Of a DNA stretch of 64,000 nt, positions 49,781-60,521 are shown piece by piece; position 1 is the stretch's first letter; each line of letters begins with the position of its first letter. The notes beneath the pieces are model-generated. The model saw only the letters and a list, made by a program, of their open reading frames with translations, did not search any database and had not been told where the DNA came from. This stretch comes from Bacteroidales bacterium. Lineage in GTDB: Bacteria; Bacteroidota; Bacteroidia; Bacteroidales; UBA3824. Location of the stretch: positions 62,001-126,000 of the forward strand of contig JAEERW010000005.1 of the NCBI GenBank assembly GCA_016286055.1, read 5' to 3'. Position numbers and translations under genes: made by a program.

Positions 49781-50679
49781 AACTCCTCGGGATATTCACC
49801 GGCTTTGGTAAGGTCGGCAAATTTTTGAACCACAATCGGGCGGTCTTCCTTGTATGTTACGCCAAACCATTTTGCATTGCAGGTGAGCACTTTACAAGTA
49901 ACAGTTCCGCTCTTGATTAATCCGTCAACAACGGTGGGAATCAAAAATTCTGCCTTGGGTTTTGAGATATTTTCCTTTAAGAAAGATACAAAATCGCGTT
50001 GCAAATATCCGAAAAACGAAGGAGTGAAGCCCCAGAAGTTCATCGAAACAGGTGAAGTTTCAGCAATTTCGGTTTTGGTTTCACCTTCGATAAACACGAT
50101 TTTGCCATTTTCGCGGATAATTTTGGTGCGCTCTACCACGTCAACAAGATTGCCCTCGGCATTAGTGGTGCATACTCCGCGCGACACTGTGCCGTAATCT
50201 GACAATGTGTTAGTTACGGGATAACCCACCATACAATATTTATTTTGGTCGGTATCTTTTAGAGTGCTAAAATATTGGCAAATAGTCTGATAAGCCTCCT
50301 TGCCGTAAAAATCGTCGGCGTTGATAACAGCAAACGGCTCTTTGATGGCGTTACGTGCGGCGAGAATGGCGTGACCTGTACCCCACGGTTTTTCGCGGTC
50401 GGCAGGCAAAGTAAAGCCTTCGGGAAGGTCGGTTTTATCTTGAAAAACATATTCGGCGGGCAAATGTTGACGCACTTTGGGCAACACAAGTTCGTTGAAA
50501 TCTTTTTCGATGTCGCGGCGGATAACGAACACAACCCTGCCGAAACCTGCGCGGGCAGCGTCAAAAGCCGAATATTGAAGAATAGTTTGTCCCGAAGGAC
50601 CAAGTTTGTCAATCTGTTTCAAACCGCCATAACGGCTTCCCATACCGGCGGCCAATACTAATAAAGTGGGTTTCATCAT
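49777..50679 (-). CDS. sugar-phosphate nucleotidyltransferase family protein
   Basis: LLVLAAGMGSRYGGLKQIDKLGPSGQTILQYSAFDA; FAVINADDFYGKEAY. Confidence 0.9.
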   Translation of the reverse strand: MMKPTLLVLAAGMGSRYGGLKQIDKLGPSGQTILQYSAFDAARAGFGRVVFVIRRDIEKDFNELVLPKVRQHLPAEYVFQDKTDLPEGFTLPADREKPWGTGHAILAARNAIKEPFAVINADDFYGKEAYQTICQYFSTLKDTDQNKYCMVGYPVTNTLSDYGTVSRGVCTTNAEGNLVDVVERTKIIRENGKIVFIEGETKTEIAETSPVSMNFWGFTPSFFGYLQRDFVSFLKENISKPKAEFLIPTVVDGLIKSGTVTCKVLTCNAKWFGVTYKEDRPIVVQKFADLTKAGEYPEEF

Positions 50680-50804
50680 ATCAAAATTTTACGTATTTAA
50701 TAATGCAAAGGTACATTTTTTAACGAAACACAGTATTAAGAAATTAAGATTTTTATAATTTTGCGCCGATTTCATTAACATTAAAAAAAATTTAAAACAA
50801 TAAT

Positions 50805-52628
50805 ATGAGCAACAACAGACACCCCAAAGGTCTTTACCTTTTGTTTGTTACCGAAATGGCTGAGCGTTTCAGTTATTACGGCATGAGAGCATTATTTGTG
50901 CTATATCTTGTGGCAGCATTTTTTACCAACGAAAGGGCATCCGAAATTTACGGTTCGTACACCGGACTTGTTTACCTTACACCGCTTCTTGGCGGATACA
51001 TTGCCGATAGATACTGGGGCAACCGTCGCTCCATAATTTTTGGAGGTTTGATAATGGCTGTGGGACAGTTTCTTATGTTTGCCTCGGCGTGCTTTGTCAA
51101 CAAATCTATTTCGGTGGAAGGCGGACCTATCGATCCAAATGTCGACAACGGAATATCGCTATTTTTGATGTTCACAGGTCTTGTTTGTCTCATCTTGGGC
51201 AACGGATTTTTTAAGCCAAACATCTCCACAATGGTGGGCGACCTTTACGAAAAAACCGACAGCCGCAAAGACTCGGCTTTCACCATCTTCTATATGGGTA
51301 TCAACGTAGGAGCATTCATCGCACCACTTATCTGCGGATCGGTGGGCGAAGGCAACTGGACAAACCCCGGCAACTTTAAATGGGGATTTTTCTGCGCCGG
51401 CGTGGCTATGATACTTTCGATTCTTGTTTTTTGGTTATTCAAAGATAAATACCTCAAAACCCCAGACGGACTGCAAATAGGACTTCCGCCCGCACAGAGC
51501 GAACTCCGTCACGCAAAAGACGAACTTGCTCACCAAGAGGCAGTTGCACATCATCAAGAAAAAGCCGACGTACACAATTCGCCATTCCGCTTGTGGGGCT
51601 GCATCATTGGCGCGGCTGTAATGTTTGTGCTATTCTCCTTAGGCTCAGAAAGTTTCAACGATTACATTTCGGCTGCAATCTACTCTATTTCGCTTGCATT
51701 GCCCGTGTTTATCATCACCGACCGCGGACTCACCAAAGACGAAAAAAGCCGCATCGGAGTTATCTATATTATAGCGGTGTTTGTAATCTTCTTTTGGAGT
51801 GCGTTTGAACAGGCTGGTTCGTCGCTGACACTGTTTGCTGATAGACAGGTAGATAGATCAATGTTGATTCCATCATTCTTGTTGAATAAAAAGGGTTGGA
51901 TTGGATTGGAAATTGCTGTTATAATTTTGACAGCACTCTATTATTTATTTTCTCTTAAAAAGAAATATAAAGGATTTGATCTTGTATTAAATTTAATTAT
52001 TGGTTTAGTTATTATCCAAGTTGCAGCAATCCTCTTACCAGTTATAGGAATGAAGATTTGCAATATAGGATTGGAAAGTTGGGAAATGCCCACAACATGG
52101 TTTCAATCTATCAACCCAATAGTTGTTGTATGCTTTGCTCCAATTATGGCAATGCTTTGGCAGTTTTTGGCTAAGAAAAAAATGGAACCATTCTCACCCG
52201 CTAAACAGGCTATCGGTTTAATGCTCTTAGCCATTGGATATGTGGTAATTGCATTTGGAACTCACGGATTAGACGCCAACGCAAAAGCCTCTATGTGGTG
52301 GTTGTTTGCCCTCTACTTTATACACACAATTGGCGAGTTAAGCCTCTCACCCATAGGACTTTCGATGGTAAACAAACTTTCACCCGCACGTCTTGCATCA
52401 TTGTTGATGGGCGTATGGTTTATGAGCAACGCCGCATCAAACATCTTGGCTGGCAAATTGGCAACCCTCCTACCCGGTGCCAACGGCGAAACCAAATCAT
52501 TTCTCGGTTTTGAAATCACCAACTTGACAGAATTTTTCATGCTCTTTGCAATAATGGCAGGAGCGGCATCTATAATACTTTTTGCCCTTTGCCCGATGTT
52601 AAAGAAAATGATGAAAGGGGTGCAATAA
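50805..52628 (+). CDS. POT/PTR family proton-dependent oligopeptide transporter
   Basis: EMAERFSYYGMRALFVLYLV, GGYIADRYWGNRRSI, GNGFFKPNISTMVGDLY, FYMGINVGAFIAPL. Confidence 0.96.
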   Translation: MSNNRHPKGLYLLFVTEMAERFSYYGMRALFVLYLVAAFFTNERASEIYGSYTGLVYLTPLLGGYIADRYWGNRRSIIFGGLIMAVGQFLMFASACFVNKSISVEGGPIDPNVDNGISLFLMFTGLVCLILGNGFFKPNISTMVGDLYEKTDSRKDSAFTIFYMGINVGAFIAPLICGSVGEGNWTNPGNFKWGFFCAGVAMILSILVFWLFKDKYLKTPDGLQIGLPPAQSELRHAKDELAHQEAVAHHQEKADVHNSPFRLWGCIIGAAVMFVLFSLGSESFNDYISAAIYSISLALPVFIITDRGLTKDEKSRIGVIYIIAVFVIFFWSAFEQAGSSLTLFADRQVDRSMLIPSFLLNKKGWIGLEIAVIILTALYYLFSLKKKYKGFDLVLNLIIGLVIIQVAAILLPVIGMKICNIGLESWEMPTTWFQSINPIVVVCFAPIMAMLWQFLAKKKMEPFSPAKQAIGLMLLAIGYVVIAFGTHGLDANAKASMWWLFALYFIHTIGELSLSPIGLSMVNKLSPARLASLLMGVWFMSNAASNILAGKLATLLPGANGETKSFLGFEITNLTEFFMLFAIMAGAASIILFALCPMLKKMMKGVQ

Positions 52629-52641
52629 TAATCAATTAATT

Positions 52642-53799
52642 ATGCGGAGTATGTTTTTCTTTTTGATATTTTTTGTAGGGCTCTATTTTGGAGCGTGTTT
52701 TTACATCTACACCCGTATGAGGTGCGCAATGCCACTTGCCAACACAGGTTGGGGAATTGCAGTGCGTATATTATATATAGTGTTGTGCGCAAGTTTTTTT
52801 GCAGGATTTGCATTACAACGAAACCACTTGGTATTGTCGCAACCTTTTGTAACCACAGGTAATTGGATGCTCGCCGCCGCTCTCTACCTATTTCTAATAT
52901 TTTTGGTAATAGACATAGCACGCGGCATTAATGCGTTCACATTCAAGGCAGAATGGCTCTCATTCCGCTACAAACCCGGCGACGCCAAGGCAGAACTTTT
53001 TGCCACAGTTGGCGGAATAGTCTGCGCACTAATCCTCATCATAGGCTATTTCAACGCCCACAACCCCACACGCCGCGAATTTACATTGCACACCAATAAG
53101 AATATCGAACGACCATTTAAGTTTGTATTAATCAGCGATGTACACTTAGGTCAGGTAAATGGCGACAAGTTTTTTAACACACTTGCCAACCGAATCAACG
53201 CCGAAGATGCCGATTTTGTGGTAATTGCAGGCGACTTTTTTGACGGCAACCCCACGCCAGTACTTTACAGCCACGCCGATTCGATACTCCATACCATCAA
53301 CACACGCTACGGAATATACGCTGTTAATGGCAATCACGAGTGGATTGGCGACGTATACACTGCCGACGAATTTATGAAAAAAAACTGCGTAACGGTGCTA
53401 CGCGATTCCACAGCACAACTGCCCCTTGGCGTAACAATTATTGGTCGCGAAGACCGTTCTGCGGGTCCCTTTCCAGCGGGCAAACGCGTTGGACGCAAAC
53501 CGTTTGAAACCATAGTTGAAAATATCGACCATACCAACTACCTCATCAACGTAGACCATCAGCCCTACCACTTAGAAGAAGCCGAGCAAGCAAGCATCGA
53601 CCTCCAACTATCGGGACACACCCACCACGGACAATTATTCCCCTTAAATTTCCTCACCTCAGCCATCTACGAATGTTCGTTTGGACAGCACCGCCGCGGC
53701 AACACGCAATACTACGTTTCAGCCGGCTACGGCACCTGGGGTCCACCGATACGCACCACCTGTCGACCTGAAATGGTGGTTATAAATGTGGAGAGATAA
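52642..53799 (+). CDS. metallophosphoesterase (membrane-anchored)
   Basis: LISDVHLGQ, VVIAGDFFDGN, VNGNHEW, LSGHTHHGQLFP. Confidence 0.94.
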   Translation: MRSMFFFLIFFVGLYFGACFYIYTRMRCAMPLANTGWGIAVRILYIVLCASFFAGFALQRNHLVLSQPFVTTGNWMLAAALYLFLIFLVIDIARGINAFTFKAEWLSFRYKPGDAKAELFATVGGIVCALILIIGYFNAHNPTRREFTLHTNKNIERPFKFVLISDVHLGQVNGDKFFNTLANRINAEDADFVVIAGDFFDGNPTPVLYSHADSILHTINTRYGIYAVNGNHEWIGDVYTADEFMKKNCVTVLRDSTAQLPLGVTIIGREDRSAGPFPAGKRVGRKPFETIVENIDHTNYLINVDHQPYHLEEAEQASIDLQLSGHTHHGQLFPLNFLTSAIYECSFGQHRRGNTQYYVSAGYGTWGPPIRTTCRPEMVVINVER

Positions 53800-53902
53800 A
53801 AAAAACAAAAAAAACCTCAAAAACAGATACACCTTGGATTTTTTTTTGTATATTTGAGAAGTAAAAAAGAAAAAAAAAGAACTCAACCTCTTAATTAAAT
53901 AT

Positions 53903-55840
53903 ATGAACTCCAAGACTGTACAATCGGGCATATTGCGAGTAGCATTATTAGGCGCGATAATTATGATAATAGTGCTGATACTTTATTATATCTTTCAATA
54001 CCGACAATTAAATGCTGTACGCGAATATTCAAAAAAAGATAAAGAAATGCTTATCGATAGGATACTTAGCGTCACTTATCATCAATACACCAACATTGTG
54101 CACGACAACTCGGCATGGGACGAATGTTACCAAGCCATGTGCGAAGGAAACAAAAAATGGCTCAACGACAACATTGGATATATGGTTGACGGCTACAGTT
54201 CGGCTTGTGTGGCAATGTTCGATACTCTCGGTGTTATCAAATACATCAATTTTGCCCAAGGAATGGAAAACATCGATTTCTTTCCGTTTGCCAGTCCCGA
54301 TATGGGCAACCTTTTCAACGAAGAACTATTCCCCCATTTTTATGCACAATTTGAAGGTAAAACATTCGTATACTTTGGCGCATGCTTAGTATCTGCTGCC
54401 AACATCAACAGCCGCAACGAAAAGCAGCGCGGTTATATGTTTATGGTAAAAGAGATAGCAGAAGAAGATGTAAGTGGAATGAGTATTGCACTCGGAGGCA
54501 TGCACATGACCATTGCACTAGACGACAAGGCATACGCCGACACCGTTAAGGCACTCGACCCAATGGCAGTTACCAACCGTGAAATGCTCGACTACAAGAA
54601 AAAACACGTGGCTTATATGTGCTTTGCCTACGAAGATATGCTATCGAAGCAGTTAAACCAATTTATACCCATTTTCTTGCTAATCTCGTTACTATGCCTC
54701 GGTATTTTCTTTGCTATTATGCTTTACGTAAAGGTAAAAGTTACAAAGCCTCTCTCTCAAATCGATGAATCTTTCAAATCAGAAAAAACCGACAGCATCA
54801 TACCTCTAAAAGACGAAACCAACGAGTTTGGTATCATTTCAAGAATGATGGAAGACTTCTTTGAACAAAAAGACAGTCTGAAAAAGCTCAATTTAGAACT
54901 TGCGACACAGAAATCCGAAATTATGATGCAGAACGAGGCATTACAGCAACAGAAAGAGGAAATCCTTGTTCAAAGCGAAAATGTGAGCATGCTCAACGAA
55001 CAGCTCCGCACCATCAACGACGACCTCGCCGCTCAAAAACTGCTGCTTGAGATGCGCAACCACGAAATCACTGCCGCCAACAACCAGCTGACATCTGGCA
55101 TCAACTACGCTAGCCGACTTCAAACAGCTATGGTACAAGCTGTTGCGCCAAATTACAACATTTTCCGCAACTACTTTGTTATCTATTATCCAAAAGATAT
55201 TGTAGGCGGCGACTTCTATTTTGCCAAAAAAGTAAACAATCAGATAATCGCAGCTATGGGCGACTGCACAGGTCACGGTGTTCCAGGTGCCATACTCGCC
55301 AGCATGGGTCTCTCGTTCCTCAACGAACTCATCAACGACCACAAAGATGAAGAATTAATGCCAGGCGAGATACTTGACGCTCTCCGCAAAAAAGTAACCT
55401 CGGCTCTCGGAATCGACCAAGACGGACAGTTGCGCAACGACGGCATGGACATAGCCCTGCTTATCTACAACGAAAACACTCTCAAAGGACACTATGCAGG
55501 AGCTCAGCGTCCTATGGTTTTGGTACGCAACAATGAGATTCAAACCATCAAAGGCGACTCAATGCCTATCGGACACTTTATTTTAGACAAAAATTTCACA
55601 AGCATAGGAATTCAGTTACAAGCAAACGACAAGATTTACCTCTATTCCGATGGATGCACCGACCAAAACGGCGGCACGCTCAATCGCAAGATAATGTCAA
55701 AGACCTTTAAAGATAAACTGCTGCAATACTCCAATATGCAGTTTGAACGTCAGAAAGCAGCTATCGAAAAGTTTATTTTCGACTGGAAAGGCAACAAAAT
55801 GCAAACCGACGACATCACACTTCTGGCTTTTGAAGTTTAG
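53903..55840 (+). CDS. SpoIIE/PP2C family phosphatase with CHASE4-like sensor, HAMP-like region and coiled coil
   Basis: HDNSAWDECYQAM CHASE4-like; FVIYYPKDIVGGDFYFAK, GDCTGHGVPGAILASMG, YLYSDGCTDQ. Confidence 0.9.
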   Translation: MNSKTVQSGILRVALLGAIIMIIVLILYYIFQYRQLNAVREYSKKDKEMLIDRILSVTYHQYTNIVHDNSAWDECYQAMCEGNKKWLNDNIGYMVDGYSSACVAMFDTLGVIKYINFAQGMENIDFFPFASPDMGNLFNEELFPHFYAQFEGKTFVYFGACLVSAANINSRNEKQRGYMFMVKEIAEEDVSGMSIALGGMHMTIALDDKAYADTVKALDPMAVTNREMLDYKKKHVAYMCFAYEDMLSKQLNQFIPIFLLISLLCLGIFFAIMLYVKVKVTKPLSQIDESFKSEKTDSIIPLKDETNEFGIISRMMEDFFEQKDSLKKLNLELATQKSEIMMQNEALQQQKEEILVQSENVSMLNEQLRTINDDLAAQKLLLEMRNHEITAANNQLTSGINYASRLQTAMVQAVAPNYNIFRNYFVIYYPKDIVGGDFYFAKKVNNQIIAAMGDCTGHGVPGAILASMGLSFLNELINDHKDEELMPGEILDALRKKVTSALGIDQDGQLRNDGMDIALLIYNENTLKGHYAGAQRPMVLVRNNEIQTIKGDSMPIGHFILDKNFTSIGIQLQANDKIYLYSDGCTDQNGGTLNRKIMSKTFKDKLLQYSNMQFERQKAAIEKFIFDWKGNKMQTDDITLLAFEV

Positions 55841-55860
55841 TAAATACTAACACCATAACA

Positions 55861-55898
55861 AATAAACGCCGCTCGAAACAGTTCGAGCGGCGTTTATT
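55861..55898. terminator. bidirectional intrinsic terminator-like hairpin, perfect 17-bp stem, 4-nt loop
   Basis: AATAAACGCCGCTCGAA ACAG TTCGAGCGGCGTTTATT between convergent genes. Confidence 0.85.
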
Positions 55899-55917
55899 GT
55901 ATAGAATTAAAAAAAGC

Positions 55918-56970
55918 TTAGTCAATCAAGTTGGCCTCTATCTGCTGAGCCTCTGTAACATGAATCTGCTGACCATCGTTGAAACAAACGATAAACGACT
56001 GTTTGAGGTTCATGCCCATCTCGGCAGACTGAGCCTCTTCGTAGCTACGATAGCAACCAATCCAATATTTGTAAAAACCATCAACCTGACGTTCGTCGAT
56101 TTTGAGGTTGCCTTTATAAAGGCGTTGCAGCTTACGTTGGCTCCATTTGCGCTTGTCGGCACAAATCTGAATACGGTAAGCAAGACCTTCGTCAGGATTG
56201 TTGGAAGTTACCCTGCGCTGACGTCCGGCATTCTGGAGGTTGGCAATGCGGCGCTGAGCCTCGCTAACATATTTACCGTTGGGATACTTGCTTATGTATC
56301 TGTTGTAAGCATCGATAGTGTTGGTGCTAACAGTAGAGTTCCAAAAAGCTTGCTCGGCTGCAGCCTCCTGATTTTTGCGTTCTTCCTGAGTCTGAAGAAG
56401 TTTGAGGGCATTGTAGCAGTTGTCGCCAGCGCTCTGGAATTTCGACTTGCACGAAGCCATATCAGCTTTCAATGTGCTGTAAGTTTTGGTTTCGAGGTTT
56501 TTGGTGGTGAGCTTGCCATAAGGCGAAAGCTTAGCCGAACCATCCTGAAGGTCGTTTTCGGCATCGCTCAAATACGACTCGGCCTGGCTCTTGTCGTTTT
56601 GATAAATAAACTCGGCATTGTCGATAACCTCTTTGTATATTTCATAAAGCGAAGTATACGATTTTTCGTAAAGCTTTGCAGCCTTTATTCTCAGAGATTT
56701 AGCCTCAGCCGATTTCTTTTCACCTTTTTTAAGTTTACCCTTTTTGGAGCTGTTGAGAAACTTAGAGTTTGTTTTGTCGGAAGCCTCAGCTTGTGATACG
56801 TATTTTTCACCCTTTGCAATATCGTCTTGCAGTTTTACCAACGAAGCGTTTTGCTCGTCGTTGATAAAATTAGTAAGGATGTCGAACATATCCGAATCCT
56901 GTGCACGAAGAGCAGTTGGAAACAAAAGCACAACTGCCAATAATGCTGATGGTATCAAAAGTTTTTTCAT
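55918..56970 (-). CDS. hypothetical secreted coiled-coil protein with C-terminal SPOR-like domain
   Basis: Signal peptide; long helical region; YRIQICADKRKWSQRKLQRLYKGNLKIDERQVDGFYKYWIGCYRSYEEAQ. Confidence 0.75.
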   Translation of the reverse strand: MKKLLIPSALLAVVLLFPTALRAQDSDMFDILTNFINDEQNASLVKLQDDIAKGEKYVSQAEASDKTNSKFLNSSKKGKLKKGEKKSAEAKSLRIKAAKLYEKSYTSLYEIYKEVIDNAEFIYQNDKSQAESYLSDAENDLQDGSAKLSPYGKLTTKNLETKTYSTLKADMASCKSKFQSAGDNCYNALKLLQTQEERKNQEAAAEQAFWNSTVSTNTIDAYNRYISKYPNGKYVSEAQRRIANLQNAGRQRRVTSNNPDEGLAYRIQICADKRKWSQRKLQRLYKGNLKIDERQVDGFYKYWIGCYRSYEEAQSAEMGMNLKQSFIVCFNDGQQIHVTEAQQIEANLID

Positions 56971-57087
56971 ACTGTTTTATTTAAATAGATTAATAGTAAA
57001 TTATTTGTCTGCATTTAACAACTTATAATTTACAAAATTATTGCCAAAAAAGCAAAAAATGTAAATTAAAATATGCAAACAAAAATA

Positions 57088-58374
57088 TCAGATTTTGTCC
57101 AAAGCCTGCGAAATATCGTTGATAATATCGTCGCAGTTTTCAATACCAATAGAAAGACGGATCAAATCGGGCTGAACACCTGCCGCAATTAGCTGTTCAT
57201 CGGTAAGTTGACGATGAGTATGGCTGGCAGGGTGAAGCACACACGAACGGGCATCAGCCACGTGGGTAACTATGGCAATGAATTTAAGGCTGTCCATAAA
57301 CTTGATCGATTCTTCGCGTCCGCCCTTGATTCCAAAACACATTACGCCGCATGAACGTCCGTTGGTAAACTGCTTTTGTGCAAGTTGGTAATAAGGGCTG
57401 CTTTTCAAGCCACTGTAAGTAATCCAAGCAATTTTGGGATGTTTTTCCAAAAACTCGGCAACCTTCTGCGCATTTTCGCAATGGCGGGGAATACGCAAAT
57501 GGAGAGTTTCCAATCCAATATTAAGCAAAAATGCATTCATAGGACTCTGGATAGAGCCTAAATCTCTCATCAACTGAGCGGTAGCCTTAGTGATGAAAGC
57601 CTTTTTACCAAAAGCCTTGGTGTAAGCGAGACCGTGGTACGATTCATCGGGCTGTGTAAGACCGGGAAACTTGTCAGCGTACTTGTCCCAATCGAAATTA
57701 CCGCTGTCAACAATGCAGCCGCCAACTGCAAGAGCGTGACCATCCATATATTTAGTGGTGGAGTGGATAACAATGTCGGCGCCCCATTCAAAAGGACGAC
57801 AATTTATAGGAGTGGCAAAAGTATTGTCAATAATCAACGGCACGCCATGCTTGTGGGCTATTCGTGAAAATTTCTCAAAATCAAGCACATGGCAAGTGGG
57901 ATTTGAGATAGTTTCGGCAAAGAGGCATTTGGTGTTGGGACGGAAAGCCTTAGAAATTTCCTCCTCAGATGCGTCGGAATCCACCATTGTACATTCTATA
58001 CCTAGCTTTTTCATTGTCACCAAAAAGAGGTTGTAAGTGCCTCCGTAGATATTCTTGCTGCTTACAAAATGGTCGCCAGCCTCACAGATGTTGAAAATAG
58101 AATAAAAGCTAGCAGCCTGACCCGACGAAGTAAGCATAGCTGCCACACCGCCTTCAAGTTCGGCGATTTTTGCAGCCACTGCATCGTTGGTGGGGTTTTG
58201 TAAACGGGTGTAGAAATAACCTTCTGCTTTGAGGTCGAACAAATCCGCCATAGCAGCGGTATTCTCATACTTAAATGTAGTGCTCTGAAATATAGGCAAA
58301 ACGCGCGGATCACCGCTTTTGGGTTGCCAACCCGACTGTACGCATACAGTATCTAATGATTTTTTTTCTGACAT
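57088..58374 (-). CDS. O-acetylhomoserine aminocarboxypropyltransferase / cysteine synthase (Cys/Met metabolism PLP enzyme)
   Basis: TVCVQSGWQPKSGDPRVLPIFQSTTFKY; IIDNTFATPINCRPFEWGADIVIHSTTKYMDGHA; SCVLHPASHTHRQLTDEQ. Confidence 0.94.
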   Translation of the reverse strand: MSEKKSLDTVCVQSGWQPKSGDPRVLPIFQSTTFKYENTAAMADLFDLKAEGYFYTRLQNPTNDAVAAKIAELEGGVAAMLTSSGQAASFYSIFNICEAGDHFVSSKNIYGGTYNLFLVTMKKLGIECTMVDSDASEEEISKAFRPNTKCLFAETISNPTCHVLDFEKFSRIAHKHGVPLIIDNTFATPINCRPFEWGADIVIHSTTKYMDGHALAVGGCIVDSGNFDWDKYADKFPGLTQPDESYHGLAYTKAFGKKAFITKATAQLMRDLGSIQSPMNAFLLNIGLETLHLRIPRHCENAQKVAEFLEKHPKIAWITYSGLKSSPYYQLAQKQFTNGRSCGVMCFGIKGGREESIKFMDSLKFIAIVTHVADARSCVLHPASHTHRQLTDEQLIAAGVQPDLIRLSIGIENCDDIINDISQALDKI

Positions 58375-58490
58375 TTTAGTTTATATTAAAATAATTATGA
58401 CACAAATTTAAAAAAAATTTTTAAAATTCAGTAATTTGCAAGAAATTTGCATAATGAAAATAATAGAGTATTTATTTAAAGACACACGAT

Positions 58491-59390
58491 ATGACTAAGA
58501 AAATTATGATGATTGCAACATTAATATGTTGCGTAACAATCTGTTTTGGACAGAAAAACGGATTAGACAAAATCGACTTCAACAAATCGGCTGTAGCCAA
58601 TACAAACTACATCAAGTCAATTGAAACTGGCATGAAATACGTTGGCCAAAGCGCATATAAAACGGCAACCAAAAACATATCAGCAGGAGGCTACTACATT
58701 TCGATATTCGAAACCACCAACGGTATTTACAACGCGTTTCTCAAAGACCTTAAAGACAACGGATTAGACGACATTTACAACACATGCAAAATTGACGGTG
58801 AAGGCTGGATGCGCATTAGCGAGGCATTTGAGTCTACCGCCAAGACATACCACACTGATGCCAAATGGAACGAGTATCCAGTGGTAAACATATCAAAAGA
58901 AGCCGCAGAAACTTTCTGCCTATGGCTCACAAAACTATACGCAGCATACGGCGCAGCAAAATACAACAACGCAGAATTCCGTCTGCCTGCCGAAAACGAG
59001 TGGATTGTAGCTGCTGCCGGTGGTGTTGAAAACGCTATCTACCCTTGGGAAGGCAAATTCTTGCGCAACAAAAAGGGTGAATGGAACTCCAACTTCCGCA
59101 TAGCTGGCGAAGAGAACATACGTCTCAACAAAGACGGCATCATTGAGATCCTCGACAACAACGTGCTTTATCAAACTGCATTAGTTCCGGTAAAAACGTT
59201 CGCTCCAAACAAGTACGGTATTTTTCAAATGGCTGGCAACGCTGCCGAAATGACCTCGGAAGGCAAAGTTAAAGGCGGTTCGTGGCACAGCTACGGATAC
59301 TATATGCAGATTGCCGCCGACGACGAACCCGGAATAGACAAACTTCCTAACGCCTTTACTGGATTCAGAATTGTGATGACAGTACGTTAA
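58491..59390 (+). CDS. SUMF1/formylglycine-generating-enzyme-like domain protein
   Basis: YPVVNISKEAAETFCLWL, FRLPAENEWIVAAAGG, GNAAEMTSEGKVKGGSWHSY, FRIVMTVR. Confidence 0.88.
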   Translation: MTKKIMMIATLICCVTICFGQKNGLDKIDFNKSAVANTNYIKSIETGMKYVGQSAYKTATKNISAGGYYISIFETTNGIYNAFLKDLKDNGLDDIYNTCKIDGEGWMRISEAFESTAKTYHTDAKWNEYPVVNISKEAAETFCLWLTKLYAAYGAAKYNNAEFRLPAENEWIVAAAGGVENAIYPWEGKFLRNKKGEWNSNFRIAGEENIRLNKDGIIEILDNNVLYQTALVPVKTFAPNKYGIFQMAGNAAEMTSEGKVKGGSWHSYGYYMQIAADDEPGIDKLPNAFTGFRIVMTVR

Positions 59391-59420
59391 AAGGTTTTAA
59401 AATAAAAAAACACTTACAAT

Positions 59421-59447
59421 AACGCCGCCAAAAACGGCGTTTTTTTT
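59421..59447 (+). terminator. intrinsic terminator
   Basis: AACGCCG CCAAAAA CGGCGTT followed by TTTTTT. Confidence 0.85.
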
Positions 59448-59474
59448 GGCAAAACCACACCTTATTATATATAT

Positions 59475-60521
59475 ATGAATATGAAAATTAAAGCAATATT
59501 GGCTGCTGCAGTTATGATTTGCACACAAAGCGTTATGGCTCAGCAAGATGCCGTAAAATGGCTTACTTTTGCCGAAGCTGAAAAACTCGACAGTGCCGAC
59601 CATCGACCATTTCTAATCGACGTGTACACCGATTGGTGCGGATGGTGTAAGCGTATGAGCGCAGTAACATTCAACAACCAAAGCATTGCGCGATACATTA
59701 ACAAAAATTTCTACCCAATTAGATTCGATGCCGAAACTTCCGACACCATATATTTCAAAAACAAGGAATACAAAAGCAACGGCAAAGTAAACGAACTGGC
59801 TATCAAACTGTTGGAAGGGCGCCTCTCCTATCCTACTATAGTATACATCGACCGCGACACCAACACTATGCCAATTCCCGGATATATGGAACCCAAAGCC
59901 ATTGAACCCATTTTAGTATATTTTGCCGAAAACGTGAGCAGAAACTCCGACCCTGAAAGTTTCAGAAAAGACTTTATGTTATCATATCCAAATATATACA
60001 CAGAAGAACTCAACAAAACCGATGAAGCTGACAAACCCGACACTTCGGGAATAATAGAGTGGATGAACATTGAAGATGCTTTCAAAAAAGCAGAAACAAA
60101 TCCCAAACCAATACTTCTAAACCTATGGTTAGACTTCTATCCACAAGGCGTAAATTACTCAATATCAGGTAATATCATCAACACTGTGATGAAAAACAGC
60201 GACGTGTGCAACTACATCAACAAAAATTACTATCCTGTAAAATTTTATGCAGCGTCGCAAGATACGATAAATATTCTTGGACAAACATTTGTGGGCTCAG
60301 GCACTGGAATGCCTCACCAACTTACGGGAGTATTAATGAACAACAATTTCACATTCCCCTCGATATTCTTTTTCAACAAAGAACGCCAGTTCATTGCCCG
60401 TATCAACAACTACTTTAATTCTAAAACATATAAAATAATATTACAATTTTACGCCGAAGAAGCCTATAAAAAGGAAAACTTCATAGATTATTACAAACGC
60501 AACAGCAAAAATGGACGATAA
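59475..60521 (+). CDS. thioredoxin-family (thiol:disulfide interchange-like) protein
   Basis: RPFLIDVYTDWCGWCKRMSAVTF (CGWC); second thioredoxin-like half without CXXC. Confidence 0.88.
   Translation: MNMKIKAILAAAVMICTQSVMAQQDAVKWLTFAEAEKLDSADHRPFLIDVYTDWCGWCKRMSAVTFNNQSIARYINKNFYPIRFDAETSDTIYFKNKEYKSNGKVNELAIKLLEGRLSYPTIVYIDRDTNTMPIPGYMEPKAIEPILVYFAENVSRNSDPESFRKDFMLSYPNIYTEELNKTDEADKPDTSGIIEWMNIEDAFKKAETNPKPILLNLWLDFYPQGVNYSISGNIINTVMKNSDVCNYINKNYYPVKFYAASQDTINILGQTFVGSGTGMPHQLTGVLMNNNFTFPSIFFFNKERQFIARINNYFNSKTYKIILQFYAEEAYKKENFIDYYKRNSKNGR

Noticed and set aside
55897-56796. 299-aa + strand ORF antisense to the SPOR-like protein
   Set aside because: Lies almost entirely opposite a well-supported secreted protein with signal peptide; low-complexity hydrophobic translation; overlaps the terminator hairpin. 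Treated as a shadow ORF.
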